From: Frankineae bacterium MT45
GTDB taxonomy: Bacteria > Actinomycetota > Actinomycetes > Mycobacteriales > Jatrophihabitantaceae
Direction of reading: 5' to 3'
Length of the DNA stretch: 64,000 nt
NCBI GenBank assembly: GCA_900100325.1
Contig: LT629697.1
Coordinates: 3,469,423 to 3,533,422 of the forward strand
Below the pieces are notes generated by a model. That model had not been told where the DNA came from, ran no database searches, and saw only the letters and a program-made list of their open reading frames with translations. This document shows positions 16,940-25,372 of this stretch, one piece after another. The position numbers and the translations under genes are program-made. Within the stretch, counting starts at the first letter, position 1. The number at the start of each line of letters is the position of its first letter.

Positions 16940-17812
16940 CTACGGAACAGCGTGCTGCGAGGCCGCGACGGTGGGCTCCAACTGGGCGAGGGTCAGCGGA
17001 TGGGCCGGCTCCTCCGGGAACGCTTGGCTGCTGTGGACCTGAAGATCGGGGTCGACGCGCAGCAGTTCGCCGGAGTCCAATCGGCGCCAACCCGGATCGG
17101 CGTCCATAGGTTCGCTGGCCACGAGGACGCTGGGGCGCTCGGTGAGTTCGGCTGACCGGGCATGGATGCGGTCGGTTCGGGCCTCCAGGCGTTGCGCCCT
17201 CGCGTCGCCGCCGGCCGCCCGCTCCAGCACCCACAGTTCATTGGCGGCCGGGTAGCGCAGCGCCCACAAATGCATCGGTGTTGTCAGCACGAAGTTCAGT
17301 GAGTACACCGGCAGGTTCGCCGCGATCCAACCGATCGCGTCGAGGATTCCGCGGTGTAGATCGCCTTTGTTTCGTGCGGTTTCGGCAGTGATGAGGGCGA
17401 AGACTCGCTCACTGTCGGTCTCGCCCTCTACCAGTTCACTGGCCTGCAGTTGGGCCAGGCGGGCATCCAACTGGTCGAGTCCTTGCACGACTCCGTTGTG
17501 CGCAAAGAGGCGTCCGCTCTGCTGGAAAGGGTGCGTGTTGGCGATCGTGTGGGCGCCGGTGCTGGCGTGCCGGACGTGGGCCACGAACGTCGTCGCCGTC
17601 AGGTCGCGGGCGGCTGTGGCGAATTCGGTGTCACTCCAGGCGGCGATCGGCTGCTTGTCGATCCTCGGCTGACCGTCGGCGTCGAAGACTCCGATACCGA
17701 CGCCATCGGGGTTGCGGTGGCTCTGGGCGGCGAGGCTGTCGGGTGCGTCGAGCAGCCAGAACGTCGCCGACACCGGTTCGCTCCCGGCATGCAGACCGAA
17801 GAGGCGGCACAT
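16940..17812 (-). CDS. class II glutamine amidotransferase
   Basis: 290 residues with the N-terminal nucleophile Cys2 (MCRLFGLHAGSEPVSATFWL), exposed after methionine removal as in YafJ/EgtC-type Ntn hydrolases. Further family features are SHRNPDGVGIGVFD, FVAHVRHASTGAHTIANTHPF and LFAHNGVVQGLDQL, which form the glutamine site. There is no synthase domain, so it either works with a separate partner or hydrolyses a gamma-glutamyl amide, as EgtC does in ergothioneine synthesis. No ergothioneine genes are nearby, so the specific role is open. Confidence 0.85.
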   Translation of the reverse strand: MCRLFGLHAGSEPVSATFWLLDAPDSLAAQSHRNPDGVGIGVFDADGQPRIDKQPIAAWSDTEFATAARDLTATTFVAHVRHASTGAHTIANTHPFQQSGRLFAHNGVVQGLDQLDARLAQLQASELVEGETDSERVFALITAETARNKGDLHRGILDAIGWIAANLPVYSLNFVLTTPMHLWALRYPAANELWVLERAAGGDARAQRLEARTDRIHARSAELTERPSVLVASEPMDADPGWRRLDSGELLRVDPDLQVHSSQAFPEEPAHPLTLAQLEPTVAASQHAVP

Positions 17813-17842
17813 CAGGGGCGTCGCCGGGTCGGAGTCTCAGCC

Positions 17843-17917
17843 GCAGAATCCCTAGCGACCGAACCCCTAGCGGCAGAATCCCCAGCGGCAGAATCCTTGG
17901 CGGCAGAGGCATTGCCC
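17843..17917. repeat. 15-bp imperfect tandem repeat
   Basis: Five units of 15 bases in a row, typified by GCAGAATCCCTAGCG; the second and last units are the most diverged. They lie just upstream of the amidotransferase start (17812) and in no supported gene. The origin is probably slippage, and an effect on the promoter is possible. Confidence 0.6.
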
Positions 17918-18045
17918 AGACGGGCGAACCGTCGACGTGTCATACCGCGTCACGCTACTCACGATCGCTGAGGTTCTCCTTGGCTTTGCCTGTCCAACTC
18001 ACCTAGCGTTGCCAGCGGGGTTGATCGACCGATCGGAGGCGCGCC

Positions 18046-18765
18046 GTGTCCTTACAGCTCGACGCGCTCTGCATCGATGCGCGGGAACCACGTCGACTCG
18101 CGGACTTCTGGGGCGCGCTGCTGGGGTGGGGTTCGGATGACCACCGCGGAGGAGTCGCTGTGCTCCGCCCCAGCGATGACACCGGCTTCTCGATCCGACT
18201 TCTCCCCACGATTGAGCCGAAAGTTAGTCAGAATCTGATGCACTTCGACCTGACGAGCCGGTCGGACGAGGGGCAGCAGCAGACGGTCGCCCGAGCGCTC
18301 GAACTCGGTGCCCAGCCCATCGATGTTGGACAGCGACCGGAGGAGGGGCACGTCGTGCTGGCCGACCCGGAGGGGAACGAATTCTGCGTGATCGAGGCCG
18401 GCAACCAGTTTCTGGCCGACTGCGGGTTCATCGGTGCCGTCGCCTGCGACGGCTCGCAGGCGGTCGGCTACTTCTGGTCCGCCGCCCTTGAGTGGCCGCT
18501 GGTCTGGGATCAGGACGAGGAGACGGCGATCCGCTCCCCAGCGGGCGGCCCGAAGATCACCTGGGGCGGTCCGCCCCTGATGACGAGGACGGGGAAGAAC
18601 CGGCTGCACTTCGACGTCAGGCCCTCGCCCGGAGATGACCCGCTTGCTGAGGTCGAGCGACTTCTCGCCCTCGGCGCGACATCTATCGAGGCCCGCAGCG
18701 AGTCCGGCGGGATCCTCCTGGCCGATCCGGACGGGAACGAATTCCGTGTCGTGTCGCCGCATTGA
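18046..18765 (+). CDS. VOC superfamily (glyoxalase-like) protein, two domains
   Basis: 239 residues, GTG start. Two glyoxalase-like modules follow each other: residues 1-120 (DAREPRRLADFWGALLGW to VLADPEGNEFCVIEA) and 125-239 (QAVGYFWSAALEW to LLADPDGNEFRVVSP). The repeated ADPxGNEF motif supplies the conserved metal-side Glu, and LMHFDL/RLHFDV supply histidines. Such tandem proteins often act as resistance binders or dioxygenase-like enzymes, but no activity can be assigned. It is followed by an SRPBCC gene on the same strand, 46 bases on. Confidence 0.8.
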   Translation: MSLQLDALCIDAREPRRLADFWGALLGWGSDDHRGGVAVLRPSDDTGFSIRLLPTIEPKVSQNLMHFDLTSRSDEGQQQTVARALELGAQPIDVGQRPEEGHVVLADPEGNEFCVIEAGNQFLADCGFIGAVACDGSQAVGYFWSAALEWPLVWDQDEETAIRSPAGGPKITWGGPPLMTRTGKNRLHFDVRPSPGDDPLAEVERLLALGATSIEARSESGGILLADPDGNEFRVVSPH

Positions 18766-18811
18766 TCGGGCGACAGGTGGATTCGGATCGATCGACGCTG
18801 GGAATGGTTGA

Positions 18812-19288
18812 GTGGTGAACACCTTCTCGGCGACGAACAAGTCCGAAGCAATCGTGCCGGCTTCGCGCGAGGCGATCTGGTCGCTGCTCACCGACCCACA
18901 AGCCTTGGTGAGGATGACCCCTTTGCTGAGTCGGGTAGATGTCGACGGGGAGCACTGGACCTGGCACCTGACGAGGATCGCCGCGCTGGGCGTGCAGATC
19001 AGCCCGGTCTTCACTGAGCAGATGACCTTCGATGCTCCGAACCGGATCGACTACAGCCACCAGCCACCGGAAGGAGTGCGAGAACGCACCGGCGTAGACG
19101 GCCACTATCGACTCAGTGACGTCTCGGGCGGCACCCGGCTTTCGATCCGCCTCACGATCCACACCGAACTCCCGCTACCGAGGGCGACCGGTCCCGCCGT
19201 GGCGGGGGTGATCGCCACGATGATGGCCCGAACGGGCGAGAAGTTCGCGGCGAATCTACTGCGCGAACTCGGAGTTGAGGTGGCTTAG
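18812..19288 (+). CDS. SRPBCC (START/polyketide cyclase-like) family protein
   Basis: 158 residues, GTG start. The pattern of this ligand-binding fold is clear: IVPASREAIWSLLTDPQALV at the start, a beta region (FTEQMTFDAPNRIDYSHQPP), and the long C-terminal helix (GVIATMMARTGEKFAANLLR). Members bind hydrophobic ligands or act as cyclases or aromatases. Its last 4 bases overlap the end of the convergent TetR gene. Role unknown. Confidence 0.75.
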   Translation: MVNTFSATNKSEAIVPASREAIWSLLTDPQALVRMTPLLSRVDVDGEHWTWHLTRIAALGVQISPVFTEQMTFDAPNRIDYSHQPPEGVRERTGVDGHYRLSDVSGGTRLSIRLTIHTELPLPRATGPAVAGVIATMMARTGEKFAANLLRELGVEVA

Positions 19289-19878
19289 CGACCCGGTGAT
19301 GCAGACTTCGGGAAAGTTGACGTGGACTTCGGGAAACCAGTGGTGAGTAGCTCGATGACGGCCCGGTTGCTCTGACCCTTGTCGCCTTCGTCGTACGGAT
19401 GCGTCAACACACCTTCGATCACCAGCGCGCTCATTCGCGTCAGCGCGGGCACGTCCTTCGGTCTGGCTCCGGCCGCGCGAAAACCCTCCTCCATCATCGC
19501 GTCAACCATCGAGTGAAACTGGTTGTGCCAGACCTCGATTGATCGCGAGCTGGCGATCCGGGCGTGCACGACGGTGACCAGTCGTTCGTAGTGCTGCAAG
19601 CGCTGCACCGCCCAGAGCACCCGCTCGCTCCATGCCTGCTCGGGTTGCTCGCCGAGTTCCTCGATTGCCTGAGCCAGAACGCGGTCGAGGACGGCGACCA
19701 GTAGCGCGTCCTTGTCGTCGAAGTACCAGTAGATCGTGTTGGTGGTGACCCCGACCTCGCGGGCCACCCGGACGATCGGCGTCTCGTCGTACCCGGTCGT
19801 GGTGAAGAGTCGTTCGGCCGCGGCGACGATCTCATCCCGCTTCTCGGCGCGGTCGACGGGTGCGCGGTTCCGGGGCAT
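19285..19878 (-). CDS. TetR family transcriptional regulator
   Basis: 197 residues. The N-terminal DNA-binding domain (KRDEIVAAAERLFTTTGYDE, then IVRVAREVGVTTNTIYWYF) is typical, and the C-terminal half is variable. It is divergent to the hydrolase gene at 19971. The 92 bases between carry two copies of a 7-5-7 inverted repeat, so autoregulation and control of the hydrolase are likely. Confidence 0.9.
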   Translation of the reverse strand: MPRNRAPVDRAEKRDEIVAAAERLFTTTGYDETPIVRVAREVGVTTNTIYWYFDDKDALLVAVLDRVLAQAIEELGEQPEQAWSERVLWAVQRLQHYERLVTVVHARIASSRSIEVWHNQFHSMVDAMMEEGFRAAGARPKDVPALTRMSALVIEGVLTHPYDEGDKGQSNRAVIELLTTGFPKSTSTFPKSASPGR

Positions 19879-19890
19879 CGTCCGAGCCTA

Positions 19891-19909
19891 TCTTGATCGA
19901 CGTTCAAGA
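19891..19909. promoter_or_regulatory. TetR operator copy 1
   Basis: TCTTGAT and TTCAAGA arms around a 5-base spacer, one mismatch from perfect symmetry. It is near the start of the TetR gene. Confidence 0.7.
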
Positions 19910-19921
19910 TCATGTATCGTC

Positions 19922-19940
19922 TCTTGAACACCATTCAAGA
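19922..19940. promoter_or_regulatory. TetR operator copy 2
   Basis: Perfect arms TCTTGAA and TTCAAGA with spacer CACCA. Its centre is exactly 31 bases from copy 1, about three helix turns, so both dimers would sit on the same DNA face. Confidence 0.75.
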
Positions 19941-19970
19941 AACCACCTTGACGAGACGCCTGGAGTCCAC

Positions 19971-20900
19971 GTGCCCGAGCTAGCTGACCAGAGTTACAGC
20001 TGGTCCGAGGAGTCATTTCTCTCCGGTGGGACCACGTGCGCGGCCCGGGTGTACCGGCCGCAGTCTGCCGGCTCGCGCCCTGCGCCGGTCGTCGTGATGG
20101 CTCACGGCTTCGGCGCGGTGCGTGCGCTTCGCCTCTACGCCTACGCCGAACACTTCGCGGCCGCCGGCTATCTGGTCGTCGTCTTCGACTACCGAGGCTT
20201 CGGTGAGAGCGACGGAACTCCCCGGCAATTGCTGAATGTTCTTCGTCAGCACGAGGATTGGCGGGCCGCGTTGAACTTCGCCCGCAGTCTCCCCGAGGCC
20301 GATCGCGATCGAGTCGTCGCCTGGGGAACCTCCTTTTCGGGCGGGCACGTCATCAGCCTGGCCGGCCACGGAGAACCGCTGGCCGCGATCATCGCCCAGG
20401 TGCCGCATGTCAGTGGCCCCGCTGCCGTCCGGGCCACTGGTGCCATGGCGGGCCTGCGGGTGGGCGTCGTCGGAGTGCGCGACGCGGCGAGCGCGCTGCT
20501 GCGGCGGGGTCCCGTCTACGCAAGCTCAGTCGGACAGCCCGGAGAGACGGCAGTCATGACCTCACCGGACGCAGAGGCCGGGCTGGAGCGTCTGGCCGCC
20601 GACTCCGGCGTTGAGCCAGACGCCTATCGACGCGATGTCGCCGCCCGCATCGTGCTGACGATCGGGCTCTACTCGCCTGGTCGGGTGGCGTCGAAGGTCA
20701 CGTGCCCGGCCCTTGTGCAGATCGCCGAGCGGGATGCCGTGACACCTCGGGACGTCGCCGTCCGCTCGGCCCGAAAGATGGCTCGGGCGACGGTTCGCCT
20801 CTACGACTGCGGGCACTTCGAACCGTACGTCGAACCGCTCTTCAGTTCGGTGATCGCCGATCAACTCGACTTCCTGCGCCTCAACGTGCCTACTGGCTGA
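19971..20900 (+). CDS. alpha/beta hydrolase
   Basis: 309 residues from the GTG at 19971, chosen because GGAG lies 6-9 bases before it and because the longer frame would run through the operators. Motifs are VVVMAHGFGAVRALRLY (oxyanion loop), FDYRGFGESDG, the nucleophile segment WGTSFSGGH with Ser121, the acid region IAERDAVTP and DCGHFEPYVEP with the histidine. The family resembles dienelactone hydrolase-like or YcjY-type proteins. Control by the divergent TetR protein suggests induction by a xenobiotic or ester substrate (inference). Confidence 0.85.
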   Translation: MPELADQSYSWSEESFLSGGTTCAARVYRPQSAGSRPAPVVVMAHGFGAVRALRLYAYAEHFAAAGYLVVVFDYRGFGESDGTPRQLLNVLRQHEDWRAALNFARSLPEADRDRVVAWGTSFSGGHVISLAGHGEPLAAIIAQVPHVSGPAAVRATGAMAGLRVGVVGVRDAASALLRRGPVYASSVGQPGETAVMTSPDAEAGLERLAADSGVEPDAYRRDVAARIVLTIGLYSPGRVASKVTCPALVQIAERDAVTPRDVAVRSARKMARATVRLYDCGHFEPYVEPLFSSVIADQLDFLRLNVPTG

Positions 20901-21039
20901 CCGGCTGGCTGGCTGGACCTTGGCTGTGACTCGCCTACGCAGGTACCGCCGAACTATATTCGGCCGGAATCTCCCCGATTTTCCTGAGGTTTCGGGATCC
21001 GACCCAATTTTGTCGTAGCTCACTTGTACGATTGGGAGC

Positions 21040-22404
21040 ATGGAGGGGGCATTCGACGCGACACCTGACTCACCCGTCGAGGGTGAGTTCACGGCGCCTG
21101 TGCGGGTGCCGTCGTTCGCGGATGCGGTGATGTGCCCGGATGGTGTGGCGGCGTGGTTGGCGGTGCATGAGCCAGGTCCGGAGACCGGGGCGCTGCTCGG
21201 TGTTCTTGATCCGGAGCGGTTGAGTCATGTCGGTCGGGTGGACATGTTGATCGCGGTCCGCCGGCAGCAGGCCTGGTTCGCGGCGACCGAAGCGTCCCTG
21301 CTCGCCTCAATCAGCGATCACGCTGAGGAGTTGGCCCCGGACCGGCAACTGGCCTGGGAAGCAGCCGAAGCCGACGTCTCCTGCGCGTTGCAGATCCCCT
21401 CGACCCGAGCATCGTGGGCGCTATTTCATGCCAGCACCCTGGTCCAGCGGATCCCGACCACCCACCAACTCCTGGTCGAGGGGCGGACCACGGCGCGGCA
21501 CGCGATGACCCTCGTCGGCGCCGTCACCAACATCCCCGAACCCGACATCGTTCAGCGGGTCGAGGCGGCGGTGCTACCGAAAGTGGAGCATCAGACCCCG
21601 ACCCAGTTCACCAACACCGTCCGCCGCGCCGTCGCGAAATTCAACCCTAAAACCGAAACTCAGAAACACCACGACGCCGTCGCTGAACGCAGGGTGGCCC
21701 GGTTCCCGCACGATGACGGGATGGCCGCGATCTGGGCTTACCTCCCCGCCGACGCCGCCGACGCGGTGATGGTCGCGGTCAACGCGGTCGCCGACCAAAC
21801 GAAAGCTGACTCCCCGGGTGATGAGCGGTCGGCGGACCAGCGCCGGGCCGACGCGTTCCTCGCCATCGCGTTGCAGGCCTTGAATGACCCGGGGCTGCCG
21901 AAAGCCCACGGGATGCGCCCCAGCGTCCAGGTCACCATCGCCGCCACCACACTCCTCAACCTCGATGAGCTGCCGGGTGAGTTGGACGGGTACGGCCCGA
22001 TCCCCGCCGTCCTGGCCCGCAAGATCGCCGCCGACCCGACGGGAACCTGGCGCAGACTCGTCACCGACCCCGTCACCGGCACCCTCCTCGACTACGGCCG
22101 CACCACCTACAAGCCACCACGCAACCTCGCCGATTTCGTCATCACCCGCGACCAAACCTGCGCCTTCCCCACCTGCAGTAGAAGTGCGAGACGCTGCGAC
22201 CTCGACCACCGAATCCCCTACCCCGCCGGCGGCACAAGCGACGCGAATCTCAACGCCCTATGCCGAAAGCACCACCGACTCAAACACCACCTCGGCTGGA
22301 CCCTCACCCACAGAGACACAACCGGCAACCACCACTGGACCACCAAGACAGGCCACCACTACCAATCCACCACCCCACCCGCCAGCGACCCCGACCCACC
22401 CTGA
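21040..22404 (+). CDS. DUF222/HNH endonuclease (13E12-like) protein
   Basis: 454 residues. The N-terminal two thirds is DUF222 (residues about 40-330). The C-terminal HNH nuclease has TCAFPTCSRSARRCDLDHRI with its zinc cysteines, then NLNALCRKHHRLKHHLGW. Such genes are very common, often multicopy, in Actinobacteria (M. tuberculosis REP13E12 members). A GGGAG site precedes the ATG. Only one copy is in this window, and no terminal repeats or integrase accompany it. Its biological role is unsettled. Confidence 0.9.
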   Translation: MEGAFDATPDSPVEGEFTAPVRVPSFADAVMCPDGVAAWLAVHEPGPETGALLGVLDPERLSHVGRVDMLIAVRRQQAWFAATEASLLASISDHAEELAPDRQLAWEAAEADVSCALQIPSTRASWALFHASTLVQRIPTTHQLLVEGRTTARHAMTLVGAVTNIPEPDIVQRVEAAVLPKVEHQTPTQFTNTVRRAVAKFNPKTETQKHHDAVAERRVARFPHDDGMAAIWAYLPADAADAVMVAVNAVADQTKADSPGDERSADQRRADAFLAIALQALNDPGLPKAHGMRPSVQVTIAATTLLNLDELPGELDGYGPIPAVLARKIAADPTGTWRRLVTDPVTGTLLDYGRTTYKPPRNLADFVITRDQTCAFPTCSRSARRCDLDHRIPYPAGGTSDANLNALCRKHHRLKHHLGWTLTHRDTTGNHHWTTKTGHHYQSTTPPASDPDPP

Positions 22405-22410
22405 GTAAAC

Positions 22411-22455
22411 GAGCTCGGAGTGAACTCGCCCGGAGTGAACTAGCTCGGAGTCAAC
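22411..22455. repeat. 15-bp tandem repeat, three units
   Basis: Three units of the type GAGCTCGGAGTGAAC directly after the DUF222/HNH stop. Units two and three differ from the first at four and two positions. The unit length is the same as at 17843-17917, but the sequence is unrelated. Confidence 0.6.
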
Positions 22456-22525
22456 GGCCCAAGGACATGAGGTACTCGCAACGGCAGTAACCACTAGCAG
22501 CGGCTAAGCCTTCAAGCGCACGGAC

Positions 22526-23372
22526 TCACGCGCAGGAAATGTCCACGTTTTGCTGGGCAGCCTGGACCCAGGCTCTCGCTTGGGCGACCTCAACATCAGC
22601 TACGCGGGCTGCTGCGGCTGAGACGGCAAAGTCCAGCTGCAGCTTCGTCTGCTGTTTTCTCTCCCCGACCAGCCGATCGGTCGCGCCCAGGTAGGCCGGC
22701 TGCCCAACCACAAGGTCATGCAGCGGGGAGTAGATCGCCGCGTCAGCCGTCCAGAGATCAGCGGCATTCTGGATGAGAGACGCCGCTGGAACCAGATCGA
22801 GTGAGCTGAGCAGTGGCCTCAGAATCTCGCCCAGAACAACTGCAACTTCGGCCAGCGCCTTTGCATCGAGAAGCGTCGCTGCCGCATAGTCGCCGCTGCC
22901 CAGCTTCACCGCCGCCGATGCCTGCGTCCGGTCAATATCATTCAACTGCGACCGGATCGAGTCTCGCGCCTGGCGACCGAGCGCGGCTGCCGGCAGCTCC
23001 AACAACTCGGTCGTCACCCGCACGATAAAGATCTGAGCGATGTGGGTCGATGCCGCTTGCCGAGGGCCGGCCTGCTTCGCCGCCTCGTTGTACCGCGCCA
23101 CGATCGCCTCGTCACGGGATATCGAGGCATCTATGGCGTCAACCCGCGGAACTCGCAACATCGCGCTGCGCGTCCGCGCTCACCTGGGCCGGCAACACAT
23201 CCGCATAGTGTTGCTGCTGCGCGGCGAGGTCCAATTTCGCCGCCTCGCACCGAGCACTACTAGGATCGCCTGGCGCTGCGGCCAGCGCTGACGGTGCCAC
23301 GATAAACGTTGCTGCGGCAACAACAATTGCACTGGCAATCGCTAGCCGCCGCCTTCTGAAAATACCCCGCAT
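22526..23372 (-). pseudogene. secreted helical protein, frame-shifted
   Basis: From ATG 23372 (GGGGGGATC upstream) the frame encodes a signal peptide (RRRRLAIASAIVVAAATF, cleavage near PSALAA) and then LAAQQQHYADVLPAQVSADA, but stops after 77 residues. The continuing 200 residues (DASISRDEAIVARYNEAAKQ and onward, Ala/Gln-rich and alpha-helical, ending in DISCA) are in another frame, overlapping by 23 bases. Removing one G from the GGG at 23143-23145 would join them into a 281-residue exported protein. A separate second gene starting at 23161 is possible but would have no export signal and no ribosome site. No family recognised. Confidence 0.6.
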
Positions 23373-23464
23373 GATCCCCCCAAATTCATGCCAACACTGC
23401 GCTCTGCTCGTCGTATCTGATCACAAGCTGTAGCGCAGCACAATTACTTTCTGATGTCGGGCGA

Positions 23465-24244
23465 TTACCAGGCACTCGCTTCGACGGTGACGATCGGGAC
23501 GAGGCTGAACTCGTCCCGCAGCGCCTCCAGAAAGGTCACGACCTCAGCGGCAACCGAGCGGTGCTGAAGATCGTTGAGCACGTCGTGATGCCCACCGCGG
23601 ACCACGGAGAGGCGGGCCTGAGGGAGCGCCTTCGCGGCCCGGGAGAGCGCCTCGCGGTCGGCGTAGGGGTCGGAGTCGCCGACCAGCAGCAGGTGCGGCA
23701 GTTCGACTGTGCTCCCGTAGACGGTGTCGAGTAGGGACGCCGGAAGGGCATCATCCAGCGTGCCGCGCTGCACCTGCTCATCCTCGCTGAGCACCGAGCG
23801 ATGCGACGGGCAGCTGGTGCGCCCGGCCAGCTCGTCGTCCCAATCAGCGGACTCGTGCGCGCTGTACCCCGGCAGCCCGGCCAGGACAACGGCCTGCGGC
23901 CACCACGCCAACGTGCTCTCGGCCCGGGTGAGCAACGCGGCGATCGCCGCCGCGCCGCTGTCCGACCCGACGAGCACGAGCGGGTGGGCCAGCGGCCCGG
24001 CCGACTCGAGTTCCGCGATAGCGCCCGTGATCTGCTCGCCAAGAGAATCAAGGGAACCCTCGATCGACTGGGCATCGTCGGAATGGATCTCCGGCGCCTG
24101 AAGGACCCGCACCCGGTAGGCATCTGCCGCGAGCCGTGAGGCGAAACGACCATAAGAATGCGGGGTCTCACCGCGCCCCGGGACGACGAGGACGGTACCG
24201 CGAACACGGAGTCCATGGGGAGCGAAGTAGTCGTGCTGCGTCAT
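23465..24244 (-). CDS. alpha/beta hydrolase, last gene of the monooxygenase operon
   Basis: 259 residues with an alpha/beta hydrolase plan: VLVVPGRGETPHSYGRF, nucleophile segment LVGSDSGAAA (Ser in GSDSG), acid region LLVGDSDPYAD and the histidine in VRGGHHDVLND. It lies 2 bases after the stop of the monooxygenase gene at 24247, so it is co-transcribed. Esters or thioesters made or freed by the operon's oxygenases are plausible substrates (inference). The C-terminus has no extra domain. Confidence 0.8.
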   Translation of the reverse strand: MTQHDYFAPHGLRVRGTVLVVPGRGETPHSYGRFASRLAADAYRVRVLQAPEIHSDDAQSIEGSLDSLGEQITGAIAELESAGPLAHPLVLVGSDSGAAAIAALLTRAESTLAWWPQAVVLAGLPGYSAHESADWDDELAGRTSCPSHRSVLSEDEQVQRGTLDDALPASLLDTVYGSTVELPHLLLVGDSDPYADREALSRAAKALPQARLSVVRGGHHDVLNDLQHRSVAAEVVTFLEALRDEFSLVPIVTVEASAW

Positions 24245-24246
24245 GG

Positions 24247-25350
24247 TCAGACTCCTGCCAATTCGATGGTGGGGACAGCCGGCCGCCAGCCCAGGGCGGG
24301 CGCGACCTCGGTGCTGATGAGTTCCAGAGCGCGGATGGCCGCGTCATGATCCGGCACGGCCGGATTGAACTGGGCGATCAGGTCGGTCGCCACCGGCAGC
24401 ACTCGCTCCTGCTGCAGTTCGGCGACGATCTCATCCGGGTGCCCGTAGAAGGAGTGGAAGCGGCGCAGCGCCTCCTCGACGCTCAACCCGGGCCGGAAGC
24501 CGCCCTTGACGCCGAACTTCTCGGCCGCCCGCTGCACGTCGGCCCCGATCTGCTCAAGCGCGCTGCGCTTGTCGGCCGCCGGGAAGATGAACCGAGACAG
24601 CCCGATTCGCGGCGCCCGCGGCTGATGCCACACCGACAGGAATGCGTCAGCCCACGGCCGCTGCACCTCATCGGTCGGCTGGTCGTACCCGTATGCGGCC
24701 CGGTTCAGCAGCAGATTCGACGCACCGGCCGCCGCATACTCAGCCCCCGGCTGGCTGAAGACGCCCTGCCAGATCCGCTCACTGAAGTCGGCCACCGGCG
24801 GCTGAATGGTGAAACCCGGCGCCCCAACCTCCTTATTGGATAAGGCAGTTCGCAGGACGGCCAACCCCTCGCTGGTGAGCTCTCGTTTGCGTGCAGCGTC
24901 CCGTCCGAACGCCGCGTACTCAAGCTCACTGGCCCCGCTGCCGACACCGATCTCGACGCGTCCACCGCTGAGCGTGTCGACGACGGCCACGTCCTCGGCC
25001 AGGCGCACCGGGTGCTCCAGCGGGAGGATCGTGATCGCCGTGCCGAGCCGGATCCGCTTCGTACGGGCGGCGGCATGAGCCAGGAAGGTCCACGGCGAGG
25101 GGAGGCCGCCGCCGAGGCTGACGTGATGCTGCGCGACCCAGCCGACGTCGAAGCCCAGTTCGTCGGCGGCGACGAAGAGTTCCTGCGCGTTGCGGTAGGT
25201 CTGCCCAAGATCGTCGCCGCGTCCCTGGACGTGAGTGAGGAAGCCCAGCCGGAAGCGGGGCCGGTCAAGCTGGTCCAGCTGGTCAAGCTGGTCCAGCTGG
25301 TCGGGGCGGTCAAGCCGGTCTGGCTGGCCAGGTCGGTCAAATGAGGTCAT
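24247..25350 (-). CDS. luciferase-like (LLM) flavin monooxygenase
   Basis: 367 residues from ATG 25350, chosen for the GGGAG site 8 bases upstream. The first 31 residues are a low-complexity Asp/Gln/Leu/Pro tail coded by 9-bp tandem repeats. The TIM-barrel domain then starts at FRLGFLTHVQGRGDD. Other motifs are GWVAQHHVSLGGGLPSPW, IRLGTAITILPLEHPVRLAED and LSGGRVEIGVGSG. It resembles the 2I7G/KPN_01858-type subgroup of FMN/F420 luciferase-like proteins, distinct from the two NtaA-type enzymes of the same operon. The electron source is FMNH2 or F420; no reductase is encoded nearby. Confidence 0.85.
   Translation of the reverse strand: MTSFDRPGQPDRLDRPDQLDQLDQLDQLDRPRFRLGFLTHVQGRGDDLGQTYRNAQELFVAADELGFDVGWVAQHHVSLGGGLPSPWTFLAHAAARTKRIRLGTAITILPLEHPVRLAEDVAVVDTLSGGRVEIGVGSGASELEYAAFGRDAARKRELTSEGLAVLRTALSNKEVGAPGFTIQPPVADFSERIWQGVFSQPGAEYAAAGASNLLLNRAAYGYDQPTDEVQRPWADAFLSVWHQPRAPRIGLSRFIFPAADKRSALEQIGADVQRAAEKFGVKGGFRPGLSVEEALRRFHSFYGHPDEIVAELQQERVLPVATDLIAQFNPAVPDHDAAIRALELISTEVAPALGWRPAVPTIELAGV
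25267..25338. repeat. 9-bp tandem repeat inside a coding region
   Basis: Eight 9-base units (AAGCTGGTC/CAGCTGGTC alternating four times, then four diverged units). On the coding strand they give the N-terminal DQL/DRP tail of the monooxygenase at 24247-25350. Units one/three and two/four are identical, which points to recent slippage. Confidence 0.8.
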
Positions 25351-25372
25351 GGTTGCGTCTCCCTGTCGCGAA

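Noticed and set aside
17631-17912. Minus-strand frame with PLG repeats upstream of the amidotransferase as an N-terminal extension
   Set aside because: It is in a different frame from the amidotransferase and merely translates the 15-bp DNA repeat; Cys2 must be at the N-terminus for activity.
21040-22404. DUF222/HNH gene as a mobile element or homing endonuclease
   Set aside because: No terminal repeats, target duplication, integrase or interrupted host gene were seen; such genes are widespread stand-alone genes in Actinobacteria.
23139-23161. Translationally coupled second gene starting at 23161 instead of a frameshift
   Set aside because: The second frame has no own ribosome site or export signal, and one base restores a single secreted protein; kept only as an alternative in the feature text.
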